Source: CAILZL01 sp050181835 (GTDB taxonomy: Bacteria; Pseudomonadota; Gammaproteobacteria; Steroidobacterales; Steroidobacteraceae). Taken from it: a stretch of DNA of 64,000 nt. Position 1 is the stretch's first letter. Each line of letters begins with the position of its first letter. Positions 44,724-53,293 of the stretch are shown in pieces. The notes under the pieces were generated by a model. That model was not told the DNA's origin and searched no databases. It saw only the letters and a list, made by a program, of their open reading frames with translations. The DNA lies in NCBI GenBank assembly GCA_050181835.1, contig JBFXCU010000005.1, positions 1 through 64,000 of the forward strand, in the 5' to 3' direction. Position numbers and translations under genes: made by a program.

Positions 44724-45980
44724 TTAGCGAGGCCTCATACCGCCACCGACACCCTGGAGCACGTTGCGACTGCTGCTGGAACTGGAGCTGCCGGGATTAA
44801 CCACGCGGGTAATGACCTCATCCCCTTCTTTCAAGGCATCAGGCTGTGCAGACTGTACTGCCATATTCGTCAAGTCACTGCCCAGCACCCGCACCGGCAC
44901 TCGATATGCTTTGCCTTCGGCATTCACCAACCACACTGCATTGCGGCCACCAGCACCCATACCTTGACCGCGCTGACCCAGGCCACCGCCAGTGAAACCA
45001 GCAGATGGCCCAGCATTACCAGTGGCATCGGCAACACGCATCTCGGTAGGAACAATTACTCGTAATGCCGCGCTAGGAATTAATAACACGTCATCAAGAC
45101 TGGTCTTGATGAAGTCGATAGTTGCAGTCATGCCAGGAAACAACACCTTGTCCGGATTTTCCGCATCCAGTACCACCGTATAGGTCACCACATTGTTGGT
45201 GGTAGTTGGCTGGAGACGCACTTGCTTCACTATTGCATTGAAGGTCTTATCAGCAATGCCAGTAACGGTGAAGTGCGCTTTCATACCATCCTTGATTTCA
45301 GCAATCTGCGTTTCATCAACACTGGCCAGAATTTTCATCTTGGTCAGATCAGATGCCACCACAAACAGGGTGGGAGCTTGCAAGCTGGACTGCACCGTAT
45401 TACCCGGATCGACAGTACGACTCATAATGATCCCATCTATCGGTGCACGAATTTGTGCATAGTCCAACTGCACATTCTGTTTATTAAAATCAATGGCAGC
45501 AGAGTCAAGTTGCGCTTTGGCATTGCGTACCGCCACTTCCAACGTACGCAGGTCTTTATCAGATAAGTAACCCTTTTCTTGGAGCGGCTTACCTTCTTCA
45601 AGCTGCCGCACTGCTTCATCATAGTTTATCTGGCGTTGCGCCAGCGTGGCACGCGAGGAATCAACTTGTGCTTGCAAAGTCTGTGGATCAACCACTGCCA
45701 GCAAATCACCTTTTTTTACGTAATCATTAAAGTCAACCAACACCTTGGTGACGATGCCTGACACCTGACTACCGACAGTCACTTCCTCATATGCCGACAG
45801 CGAGCCGGTAGAAGCAATGGATTCAATCAAGTTACCGCGCATTACTGCGATTTTATCCATGGTGATGACTTCAGTTTTCTTAGCCTGCGTTGACCAGTAA
45901 TACACTCCACCTGCAACGGCCAGCGCGACCAGAATCCAAACACCATAGCGGCGGGGGCGGGAAATTGCGTTCATGTTCAT
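44724..45980 (-). CDS. macA: MacA-type periplasmic adaptor protein
   Basis: 418 residues, HlyD/RND adaptor family. An N-terminal signal-anchor (YGVWILVALAVAGGVYYWS), barrel-sandwich halves (GSQVSGIVTKVLVDFNDYVKKGDLL... and IRAPIDGIIMSRTVDPGNTV), and a helical hairpin between them. The C-terminus is rich in Gly and Ser (SSSSSSRNVLQGVGGG), which is unusual but low in complexity. It is the first gene of the leftward macA-ATPase-macB unit. Confidence 0.92.
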   Translation of the reverse strand: MNMNAISRPRRYGVWILVALAVAGGVYYWSTQAKKTEVITMDKIAVMRGNLIESIASTGSLSAYEEVTVGSQVSGIVTKVLVDFNDYVKKGDLLAVVDPQTLQAQVDSSRATLAQRQINYDEAVRQLEEGKPLQEKGYLSDKDLRTLEVAVRNAKAQLDSAAIDFNKQNVQLDYAQIRAPIDGIIMSRTVDPGNTVQSSLQAPTLFVVASDLTKMKILASVDETQIAEIKDGMKAHFTVTGIADKTFNAIVKQVRLQPTTTNNVVTYTVVLDAENPDKVLFPGMTATIDFIKTSLDDVLLIPSAALRVIVPTEMRVADATGNAGPSAGFTGGGLGQRGQGMGAGGRNAVWLVNAEGKAYRVPVRVLGSDLTNMAVQSAQPDALKEGDEVITRVVNPGSSSSSSSRNVLQGVGGGMRPR

Positions 45981-46141
45981 TTGCTATTGATAATGATGCG
46001 GAAAATTATGGGTTGCAACTGGCAGAATGATCGCAAAATGGACGCACTAGTAATCGCAATTAGTGCAAAGTTGAGTCAAGCTACAGCGAATAATTGAGTG
46101 ATCAGGTCAATCGCGTGCTTTCGGAGCAGCATTGTCTAGCT

Positions 46142-47077
46142 TCAGTGTTGATGCTGACTGGGCAATATGGCTACCGTACCCACAAACAGCTGCTCTACAT
46201 CGACGCTATCAAACAGGTAGGTGCGATTGCAAAAATCGCAATTCACTTCAACCTTGCCTTGTTCAGTCAGCACGTCCTGTACCTCAGCATATCCGAGCGC
46301 CTGCAACATACCGCCAACCCGTTCACGGGAACAACGGCATTTGAAGTATACCGGCGCTGAGTCGAACAACCGTAAATCATCCTCATTGAACAACCGCCGC
46401 AAAATATCGCGATCGGCCAGTTGCAGTAATTCTGCTGGTGTCAGTGTATCGGCAATCAATTGCAGACGCTGCCACTCGTCCTCCAACTGCAACGGCTGTT
46501 GCTCAAGTCGTTCACCACCAACATCATCAACCACGGGCGGCGTCGGCAGTCGTTGTAACAACATGCCCGCCACCCCTTGTTCGTCGGCGTGCAACCATAG
46601 CCGTGTAGGCAGTTGTTCGGATTGCTCAAAATAGACTTCCAAACAGCTGGACAGTCGGGCACCCGTCACCGGCACCACGCCTTGGTAGCGTTGCTGTAGG
46701 TCTTCACTTTCCAGCGTAACCGTCAGATTACCCACACCCGCCAGTTCCTGAATCGCGGTACTGTCAGCGGGCAATTCATCGGCACGATACCGTGCCAAGC
46801 CGCGCACTCCCAAGCCAGCCGTGCACTGCGCCAACAACAAATGCATAGGGCCGTCACCTTTTAACTGTAGTGTTAACTGGCCATCAAACTTAATGGTCGC
46901 CGCCAGCAGTGCTGCCGCCACCACTGCTTCGCCAAGGGTATGTTGGATTGCGGCAGGATAGTCACGATGTTCCAGTAAGGCGCGCCACGACGCGTCCATA
47001 TGGATCAGCAAGCCACGGAACGGCAACTGCTCAAAGTCAAAGCGATGCAGGCAATCGGAATCGTGAATATCAGCCAT
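46142..47077 (-). CDS. hslO: Hsp33 redox-regulated chaperone
   Basis: Holdase chaperone turned on by oxidation and unfolding. 311 residues; the four zinc cysteines are at C247-x-C249 and C280-x2-C283 (CRC...CDFC), matching the family's switch domain. The gene starts 6 bp after gatB, so it is likely the last gene of the gatCAB unit. Confidence 0.93.
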   Translation of the reverse strand: MADIHDSDCLHRFDFEQLPFRGLLIHMDASWRALLEHRDYPAAIQHTLGEAVVAAALLAATIKFDGQLTLQLKGDGPMHLLLAQCTAGLGVRGLARYRADELPADSTAIQELAGVGNLTVTLESEDLQQRYQGVVPVTGARLSSCLEVYFEQSEQLPTRLWLHADEQGVAGMLLQRLPTPPVVDDVGGERLEQQPLQLEDEWQRLQLIADTLTPAELLQLADRDILRRLFNEDDLRLFDSAPVYFKCRCSRERVGGMLQALGYAEVQDVLTEQGKVEVNCDFCNRTYLFDSVDVEQLFVGTVAILPSQHQH

Positions 47078-47083
47078 CCGTTT

Positions 47084-48532
47084 TCAGCCCACCAACTTTT
47101 GCCTTAATAAATCATTGACCTGCGCCGGATTGGCTTTACCAGCGGTAATCTTCATCACCTGCCCAACAAAGAACGCAAACAGCTTGTCCTTACCGGCACG
47201 GTAATCCGCCAATTGCTTGGGATTAGCAGCAATAATCTCATCAATAACTTTTTCAATGGCACCCGAATCGGTGATCTGCTTCAGTCCCTTCTCAGCAATG
47301 ATCGCATCGGCACTTTTTCCTTCGAGCCACATCGCTTCAAACACTTCTTTGGCCAGCTTGCCGGAAAGGGTGGCATCATTGATGCGCGTCAGCAATAACG
47401 CCAATGCCTCGGCACTGACTTTGCTATCAGCAATATCCACCGCATCACGATTCAGCGCGCCGGATAGCTCACCCATCACCCAATTGGCAGCGAGCTTGGC
47501 ATTATGTTTGCCGTCACCACTCAAGTTGTTGATGATCACTTCATAGTAGCGCGCCAATTCACGCGAAGCGGTTAGCACGCCTGCATCGTAGGCCGACAGG
47601 TCATAGTCATGAACCAATCGCGCGGCTTTTTCATCCGGCAATTCCGGCAATGTCGCACGAATGCTCTCGATAAAATCCTTATCCAAAAGTACTGGCAATA
47701 AATCCGGATCAGGAAAATAACGATAGTCGTTGGCTTCTTCTTTGGAACGTAGCGGTCGCGTTTCACCCTTGTCAGGATCGTACAAGCGAGTTTGCTGTTG
47801 CACCGTACCGCCGCTTTCAATCAACTCGATCTGGCGCGCCACTTCGTAATTGATAGCGCGCTCAATGAAGCGGAATGAGTTGAGATTCTTGATCTCACAG
47901 CGCGTGCCAAATTTTTCTGCACCCAGTTTGCGTACTGACACATTGGCGTCGCAACGGAATGATCCTTCCTGCATGTTGCCGTCACAAATTTCCAGATAGC
48001 GCACCAAGGTGTGGATCTTGCGCAGATAGGCTATGGCTTCCTTTGCCGAACGCATATCCGGCTCGGAAACAATTTCGATCAGTGGCGTACCGGCGCGATT
48101 CAAGTCGATACCAGTATCGTTCTGAAACTCTTCATGCAAAGATTTACCAGCATCTTCTTCCAGATGCGCACGAGTTATACCAATCGTTTTGCTGATGCCG
48201 TCTTCCAGCAGAATGTCCATGCTGCCATGTTCAATAATAGGCAATTCGTACTGACTGATCTGATAGCCCTTGGGCAAATCCGGATAAAAGTAATTCTTGC
48301 GCGCAAACACCGAGCGCTCGGCCACGGTGGCGCCTACCGCCAAACCAAACTTGACGGCCATTGTGACCACAGCTTGATTGAGCACGGGCAATACACCGGG
48401 ATAGCCCAGATCCACCAGATTTGCCTGGGTGTTGGGCGCAGCGCCGAAAGCGGTAGAGGAGCCCGAAAATATTTTCGTGCGAGTCGCTAATTGCGCGTGA
48501 ACTTCAAGCCCGATTACGGTTTCCCAAGTCAT
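47084..48532 (-). CDS. gatB: Aspartyl/glutamyl-tRNA amidotransferase subunit B
   Basis: 482 residues, with GatA and GatC transamidates Glu-tRNA-Gln and/or Asp-tRNA-Asn. Motifs: ETVIGLEVHAQLATRTKIFSG, FARKNYFYPDLPKGYQISQYE, NRAGTPLIEIVSEPDMRS, EMQEGS-like NMQEGSFRCDANVS, and the C-terminal YqeY-like tail ending NDLLRQKL. Length is typical. Its start is 64 bp after gatA. Confidence 0.96.
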   Translation of the reverse strand: MTWETVIGLEVHAQLATRTKIFSGSSTAFGAAPNTQANLVDLGYPGVLPVLNQAVVTMAVKFGLAVGATVAERSVFARKNYFYPDLPKGYQISQYELPIIEHGSMDILLEDGISKTIGITRAHLEEDAGKSLHEEFQNDTGIDLNRAGTPLIEIVSEPDMRSAKEAIAYLRKIHTLVRYLEICDGNMQEGSFRCDANVSVRKLGAEKFGTRCEIKNLNSFRFIERAINYEVARQIELIESGGTVQQQTRLYDPDKGETRPLRSKEEANDYRYFPDPDLLPVLLDKDFIESIRATLPELPDEKAARLVHDYDLSAYDAGVLTASRELARYYEVIINNLSGDGKHNAKLAANWVMGELSGALNRDAVDIADSKVSAEALALLLTRINDATLSGKLAKEVFEAMWLEGKSADAIIAEKGLKQITDSGAIEKVIDEIIAANPKQLADYRAGKDKLFAFFVGQVMKITAGKANPAQVNDLLRQKLVG

Positions 48533-48596
48533 AGCTTCACTCTATAAATCAAGTTCGTTGCTATTCCCACTGCCAGTTACGACAGAGAGTTAACAA

Positions 48597-50063
48597 TCAT
48601 GCATACCTTGCTGGGATGCGTTTGTGCCAATCGGTTGACTGCTGATACCCATGCGCCACATTGAGTAGCTTCGCTTCAGCAAAATGTGGGCCAATAATCT
48701 GCAATCCCACCGGCAAACTACCGACAAATCCACAAGGAATCGACATGGCAGGCAGGCCAGCGAGATTGGCACCGACGGTATAGATGTCATTCAAGTACAT
48801 CGTCACCGGATCATTTTCATTGGCGCCTATATCGAACGCCGGCGTAGGTGAAGTGGGACACATCAGTACGTCCACCTGCTTAAATGCGGCGGCAAATTCA
48901 TCAGCAATCAAACGTCGAATTTTTTGTGCGCGCAGGTAGTACGCATCGTAATAACCTGCTGACAATACATATGTGCCGGTCATGATGCGACGCTTCACTT
49001 CACTACCAAAACCTTCGCCGCGTGAACGGGTATACAGATCCTGCAAGTCACGCGGATTGTCACAGCGATAGCCAAAGCGCACACCATCAAACCGCGACAG
49101 ATTCGATGAACACTCAGCAGGTGCAACCACGTAGTAAGCAGGCACCGACAACGGCAAACTCGGCAAACTGACTTCCACCAGTTGCGCACCCAATTGCTCG
49201 TACACTGCCAGTGCGTTACGCACCGGCCTGCCAATTTCTTCACTCAGCCCTTGCGCAAAAAACTCTTTCACCAAGCCAACCTTCAAACCTTTGAGTGGCT
49301 GATCAAGTGTGGCCTGATAATCCGGCACCGGCACATTGACACTGGTGGAATCCTGCTCGTCAAAGCCCGCCATCGACTGCAACAGCAATGCCGCATCTGC
49401 AGCGCTCAAGCACATCACACCACCCTGATCCAGACTGGATGCAAAGGCGACCATGCCGTAGCGCGATACGCGGCCATAGGTAGGTTTGATACCTGTCAAA
49501 GAAGTCAGTGCAGCAGGTTGACGAATCGAGCCACCAGTATCGGTACCAGTGGCAGCGGGTGCAATGCGTGCCGCCACGGCTGCCGCCGACCCACCTGAAG
49601 AGCCACCCGGCACCTTGGTTAGATCCCATGGATTTTTCACCGCACCGTAATAGCTGGTTTCGTTGGACGAACCCATGGCGAACTCATCCATATTAGTTTT
49701 GCCCAGCATGACAAGACCCTCGAGCTTCATGCGCGCCACCACCGTGGCATCATAGGGTGACACAAAATTGGACAGCATTTTTGAACCGCAACTGGTCAAC
49801 ACACCGTCGGTACAGAAAATATCTTTATGTGCCAAGGGCAATCCAGTCAGTGCCGTGGCATTACCCGCCGCAATACGCGCATCAGCCGCTGCGGCTTGTG
49901 CCAACGCCAATTCCGGCGTAACGGTGATAAAGGCATTCAATTCAGCGTTGAATCGCTCAATGCGCTGCAAAAAATGCTGGGTCAGTTCGACGCTGGAAAA
50001 GCGCTTTTGTTTAAGACCGGCAGCCAGCTCTGTCAAGGTTTGGGTGTGCAACTCAGCCATCAT
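48597..50063 (-). CDS. gatA: Aspartyl/glutamyl-tRNA amidotransferase subunit A
   Basis: 488 residues; the amidase subunit that supplies ammonia. Amidase signature with the Ser-Ser-Lys triad: PLAHKDIFCTDG and GGSSGGSAAAVAARIAPAATGTDTGGSIRQPA. It overlaps the gatC stop by 4 bp. Do not confuse with the allophanate hydrolase at 21353-23158, which shares the amidase fold. Confidence 0.96.
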   Translation of the reverse strand: MMAELHTQTLTELAAGLKQKRFSSVELTQHFLQRIERFNAELNAFITVTPELALAQAAAADARIAAGNATALTGLPLAHKDIFCTDGVLTSCGSKMLSNFVSPYDATVVARMKLEGLVMLGKTNMDEFAMGSSNETSYYGAVKNPWDLTKVPGGSSGGSAAAVAARIAPAATGTDTGGSIRQPAALTSLTGIKPTYGRVSRYGMVAFASSLDQGGVMCLSAADAALLLQSMAGFDEQDSTSVNVPVPDYQATLDQPLKGLKVGLVKEFFAQGLSEEIGRPVRNALAVYEQLGAQLVEVSLPSLPLSVPAYYVVAPAECSSNLSRFDGVRFGYRCDNPRDLQDLYTRSRGEGFGSEVKRRIMTGTYVLSAGYYDAYYLRAQKIRRLIADEFAAAFKQVDVLMCPTSPTPAFDIGANENDPVTMYLNDIYTVGANLAGLPAMSIPCGFVGSLPVGLQIIGPHFAEAKLLNVAHGYQQSTDWHKRIPARYA

Positions 50064-50350
50064 TCAATTACCTTTGGCACCAAGTACAGACCACCATCCA
50101 CTTTGCCCGCATTGCGCTGAAATTTTTCATGCTGATCCGTCGCCGTAATCTCATCAGCACGCAGGCGCTGCACTTGGTCAGCCAACGGGTGCGCCATTGG
50201 CTCCACTGTGGCTACCTCGACACCATTCAGATGGTCAACCAAGGTCAGGATTTTGGACAGGCTATCGGCATACGACGCAGCTTCAGCGTCGGTAATGGCT
50301 AAACGCGCCAGATGCGCGATGCCTTCAACATCGGTACGGGTCAAGCTCAT
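50060..50350 (-). CDS. gatC: Aspartyl/glutamyl-tRNA amidotransferase subunit C
   Basis: 96 residues from the ATG at 50350 (MSLTRTDVEGIAHLARLAIT). The longer open frame upstream has no similarity and runs into the mreB promoter region. Typical GatC features: LSKILTLVDHLNGVEVATVEPMAHP and a C-terminal GGLYLVPKVIE. It is the first gene of the gatCAB-hslO unit, divergent from mreB. Confidence 0.93.
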   Translation of the reverse strand: MSLTRTDVEGIAHLARLAITDAEAASYADSLSKILTLVDHLNGVEVATVEPMAHPLADQVQRLRADEITATDQHEKFQRNAGKVDGGLYLVPKVIE

Positions 50351-50643
50351 CGATTTTGACTCATGGTTACAGCAGACGTGGCCCGTGAGCGGCCGCATAA
50401 CGGGCCGAACATGATACACGTCGATGGTTTGGGTGTCGCACTCAAGAACCCCATCCAGATTGATCAGGACACAGCACGGCCATGTTCTCTCGCCACTGAA
50501 CTCACGCTCATTTTGAACTTCACTGCCGCCACTTGGCGACAAACTCAAGTAGTTTACAGTTTGAGAACGGCATTGAATTAGTGCACGCAAACCCATAGAG
50601 TAGCTGCCAATTTTACCTAACCTACCTCCCTGAAAAACCAACC
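50351..50643. other. Divergent promoter region gatC/mreB
   Basis: 293 bp with no gene supported. It must hold promoters for gatC (leftward) and mreB (rightward). A TTTACA near 50558 followed by TTGAAT-like sequence could be part of the mreB promoter but the spacing is not convincing. Confidence 0.4.
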
Positions 50644-51687
50644 ATGTTCAAGAATCTCCGGGGTTACTTTTCCAACGACCTGTCTATTGACTTGGGCACG
50701 GCTAATACACTGATTTACGTTCGTGGCCGGGGCATCGTCCTGAATGAACCATCAGTGGTCGCTATTCGCGAAGAACCAGGTCGTGGCGGTAAGAAAATCG
50801 AAGCGGTGGGTGCCGAAGCCAAAAATATGCTGGGCCGTACTCCCGGCCATATCACCGCTATCCGGCCAATGAAGGACGGGGTGATCGCAGACTTCACTAT
50901 CACTGAAGAAATGCTCAAACACTTCATCGGCAAGGTGCACGGCAACCGCATGATTCGCCCCAGCCCACGAGTACTGATCTGCGTACCCTACGGCTCCACC
51001 CAAGTAGAACGCCGTGCCATCCAGGAATCGGCTGAAGGGGCTGGCGCTCGCTGGGTGCGCTTGATTGAAGAACCAATGGCCGCAGCGGTAGGCGCGGGAC
51101 TGCCCGTGCATGAAGCCTGTGGCTCGATGGTGCTGGACATCGGTGGTGGCACCTCTGAAGTCGCCGTGATTTCCTTGAACGGTATCGTTTACGCCTCATC
51201 GGTGCGTATTGGTGGTGACCGCTTCGACGAAGCCATCATCAATTACGTGCGCCGCAACTACGGCATTTTGATCGGTGACGCGACGGCCGAGCGCATCAAA
51301 ATTGAGATCGGTGCCGCCTATCCGGGGCAGCAAGTGCGAGAAATGTCGGTTAAGGGACGCAATCTGTCAGAGGGCGTACCGCGTAGTTTTACGCTGAACT
51401 CCAATGAAATTCTCGAAGCGCTACAGGAACCTCTGTCTGGTATCGTTGGTGCGGTCAAGGTTGCACTGGAACAGACTCCACCGGAACTGGGTGCGGATGT
51501 AGCCGAACGCGGTATTGTGCTCACCGGCGGTGGCGCTCTGCTGCGCGATATCGATAAGTTACTGATGGAAGAAACGGGTCTACCAGTAGTGGTATCTGAA
51601 GATCCCCTGACATGTGTGGCACGCGGCGGTGGCCGGATGCTCGAACTGATTGACGAGCACGGCCCGCAGCTGTTCAACCTGGAATAA
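50644..51687 (+). CDS. mreB: Rod shape-determining protein MreB
   Basis: Actin-like cytoskeletal ATPase of 347 residues that guides the elongasome. It has the phosphate-1 loop DLGTANTLIYV, LDIGGGTSEVAVIS, and the adenosine-site ITGGG-type LTGGGALLRDID. It is the first gene of the mreBCD-mrdA-rodA block. Confidence 0.97.
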   Translation: MFKNLRGYFSNDLSIDLGTANTLIYVRGRGIVLNEPSVVAIREEPGRGGKKIEAVGAEAKNMLGRTPGHITAIRPMKDGVIADFTITEEMLKHFIGKVHGNRMIRPSPRVLICVPYGSTQVERRAIQESAEGAGARWVRLIEEPMAAAVGAGLPVHEACGSMVLDIGGGTSEVAVISLNGIVYASSVRIGGDRFDEAIINYVRRNYGILIGDATAERIKIEIGAAYPGQQVREMSVKGRNLSEGVPRSFTLNSNEILEALQEPLSGIVGAVKVALEQTPPELGADVAERGIVLTGGGALLRDIDKLLMEETGLPVVVSEDPLTCVARGGGRMLELIDEHGPQLFNLE

Positions 51688-51709
51688 AGCTAAGCTCAGG
51701 TAGCTCGGG

Positions 51710-51764
51710 GCGGTTCGCGAACCGCTCGCTTTAACAACCTAATTCAAGAGCAGTTCGCGAACTG
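51710..51764. repeat. Two TTCGCGAA-centred palindromes between mreB and mreC
   Basis: GCGGTTCGCGAACCGC (51710-51725) and CAGTTCGCGAACTG (51751-51764) are perfect palindromes with the same GTTCGCGAAC core, 41 bp apart centre to centre. In RNA each could fold only into a tight hairpin; as DNA they look like paired dyad sites. They could attenuate or regulate between mreB and mreC. Confidence 0.6.
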
Positions 51765-51809
51765 TCCTCACCTGTTTGATCAATCTATTTAATCAACCCC
51801 AGAGTTAGC

Positions 51810-52790
51810 GTGGCACGTTTCGGTTCCGACAACCGCCCGATCATTAGCCGAGGCCCTTCGCTGGTTGCACGCTTTCTGCTGCTGGCCGGAATCAGCGTCG
51901 CCTTGATGGTCGCCGATCATCGTAATGACTATCTCACTCAAGTACGCAGCGTCTTGTCGACAGGATTATATCCGCTGCAGTGGTTGGTGGATGCGCCATT
52001 CCGGGCGACAAACTGGATTATTGAGAGTGTCACCGATCGCTCCAAACTGCGACAAGAAAATACTCAACTGGCGACGCAATTACGTGATGCCCGAGTAAAT
52101 TTGCAAACTCTGGCGGCACTTACCGCCGAGAATCAACGCTTACGCGAACTGGCTGATGCCGCCGACGATGTATCGAAAAAACGGCTGGTCGCCCAGATCA
52201 TGCGTGTCGATCTTGACCCACTGCGACACCGCGTACTACTCAATAAAGGTCAGACTGAGGGAGTATTCAAGGGCCAACCAATTCTGGATGCACACGGCAT
52301 ATTTGGTCAGATAACCCAAGTGGGTCGCCACACCTCTGAGGCCATCCTCATTTCCGACCCCGAACATGCCATTCCAGTGCGAGTGAATCGCAGTGGCTTA
52401 CGCACCATCGCTGTCGGCACCGGCAACTTGAACAAACTTGACTTACCCTTCCTGACCGGCGAGGCGGATATCAAAGTTGGCGATCTGTTAATTGCCTCAG
52501 GCTTGGGCGGCGTATTCCCAGCTGGCTACCCAGTTGGCATCGTCACTCGGATGGAGCGCGATCCGGCCGAAACCTTTGCGACGGTTGAGGCCAAGCCCCT
52601 GGCCAAGCTCGATAGCGATTACGAAGTCGTGTTGATCTGGTACCAACCACCGACCGTTGAAGAAGCCATCATGCCGGCGGCGGCCACCGCTGTTAAGCCG
52701 GTATCGATTGAAGTGCTGGAAGCTGCAACCAAACCTGCTGTAAAGCCTGCTGTCAGCGCCAGTTCAAGCAGCAACACAGCCAGCCCATGA
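51810..52790 (+). CDS. mreC: Rod shape-determining protein MreC
   Basis: 326 residues: one N-terminal membrane helix, a coiled coil (about residues 70-115), then the beta-barrel periplasmic domain (VDLDPLRHRVLLNKG, LISDPEHAIPVRVNRSG, GDLLIASGLGGVFPAGYPVGIV). The Ala/Val/Pro tail is low complexity. Start is GTG at 51810 (MARFGSDNRPI). Confidence 0.94.
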   Translation: MARFGSDNRPIISRGPSLVARFLLLAGISVALMVADHRNDYLTQVRSVLSTGLYPLQWLVDAPFRATNWIIESVTDRSKLRQENTQLATQLRDARVNLQTLAALTAENQRLRELADAADDVSKKRLVAQIMRVDLDPLRHRVLLNKGQTEGVFKGQPILDAHGIFGQITQVGRHTSEAILISDPEHAIPVRVNRSGLRTIAVGTGNLNKLDLPFLTGEADIKVGDLLIASGLGGVFPAGYPVGIVTRMERDPAETFATVEAKPLAKLDSDYEVVLIWYQPPTVEEAIMPAAATAVKPVSIEVLEAATKPAVKPAVSASSSSNTASP

Positions 52791-52812
52791 ACTCATTCAA
52801 AAACCAATCCAC

Positions 52813-53289
52813 ATGAGTAGCCGTAGCGGTTTTTTACACGTTCTATTTTCGACAGTAGCCGCCCTGCTGTTGACCATTGTACCTTTGCCACACTTACTCA
52901 GCTTGGGCCGTCCTGACTGGTTGCTGCTATTGGTGATCTATTGGTCGCTCAATGCGCCATTCGTTGCCGGGCTCACCTATGCGTGGATTTGCGGCCTGAT
53001 TATTGATGCGTTGATCGGCACACTGATTGGACAACATGCGTTGGCCTATGTACTGGTAGCCACCATTGCGCAGCACTTTCAATTTCGCATCCGGGTATTT
53101 CCCGTGCTGCATCAAGCATTCGTGGTGTTACTACTGGTATTAACCTATCACTTCATGCTGTTCTGGATCGATGGCATTGTTGGCACTGCTTTTTCATCTT
53201 GGCTACGCTGGTTGCCCGCTTTAATCGGTGCACTACTATGGCCACTCTTGATGGCATTGCTCAACACCAGTAGTCGCAACATTCGTTAG
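52813..53289 (+). CDS. mreD: Rod shape-determining protein MreD
   Basis: 158 residues with five or six hydrophobic segments; partner of MreC in the elongasome. Weakly conserved as usual; RPDWLLLLVIYWSLNAP and GLIIDALIGTLIGQHALAY fit the family. The position between mreC and mrdA supports the call. Confidence 0.9.
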   Translation: MSSRSGFLHVLFSTVAALLLTIVPLPHLLSLGRPDWLLLLVIYWSLNAPFVAGLTYAWICGLIIDALIGTLIGQHALAYVLVATIAQHFQFRIRVFPVLHQAFVVLLLVLTYHFMLFWIDGIVGTAFSSWLRWLPALIGALLWPLLMALLNTSSRNIR

Positions 53290-53293
53290 ATAG

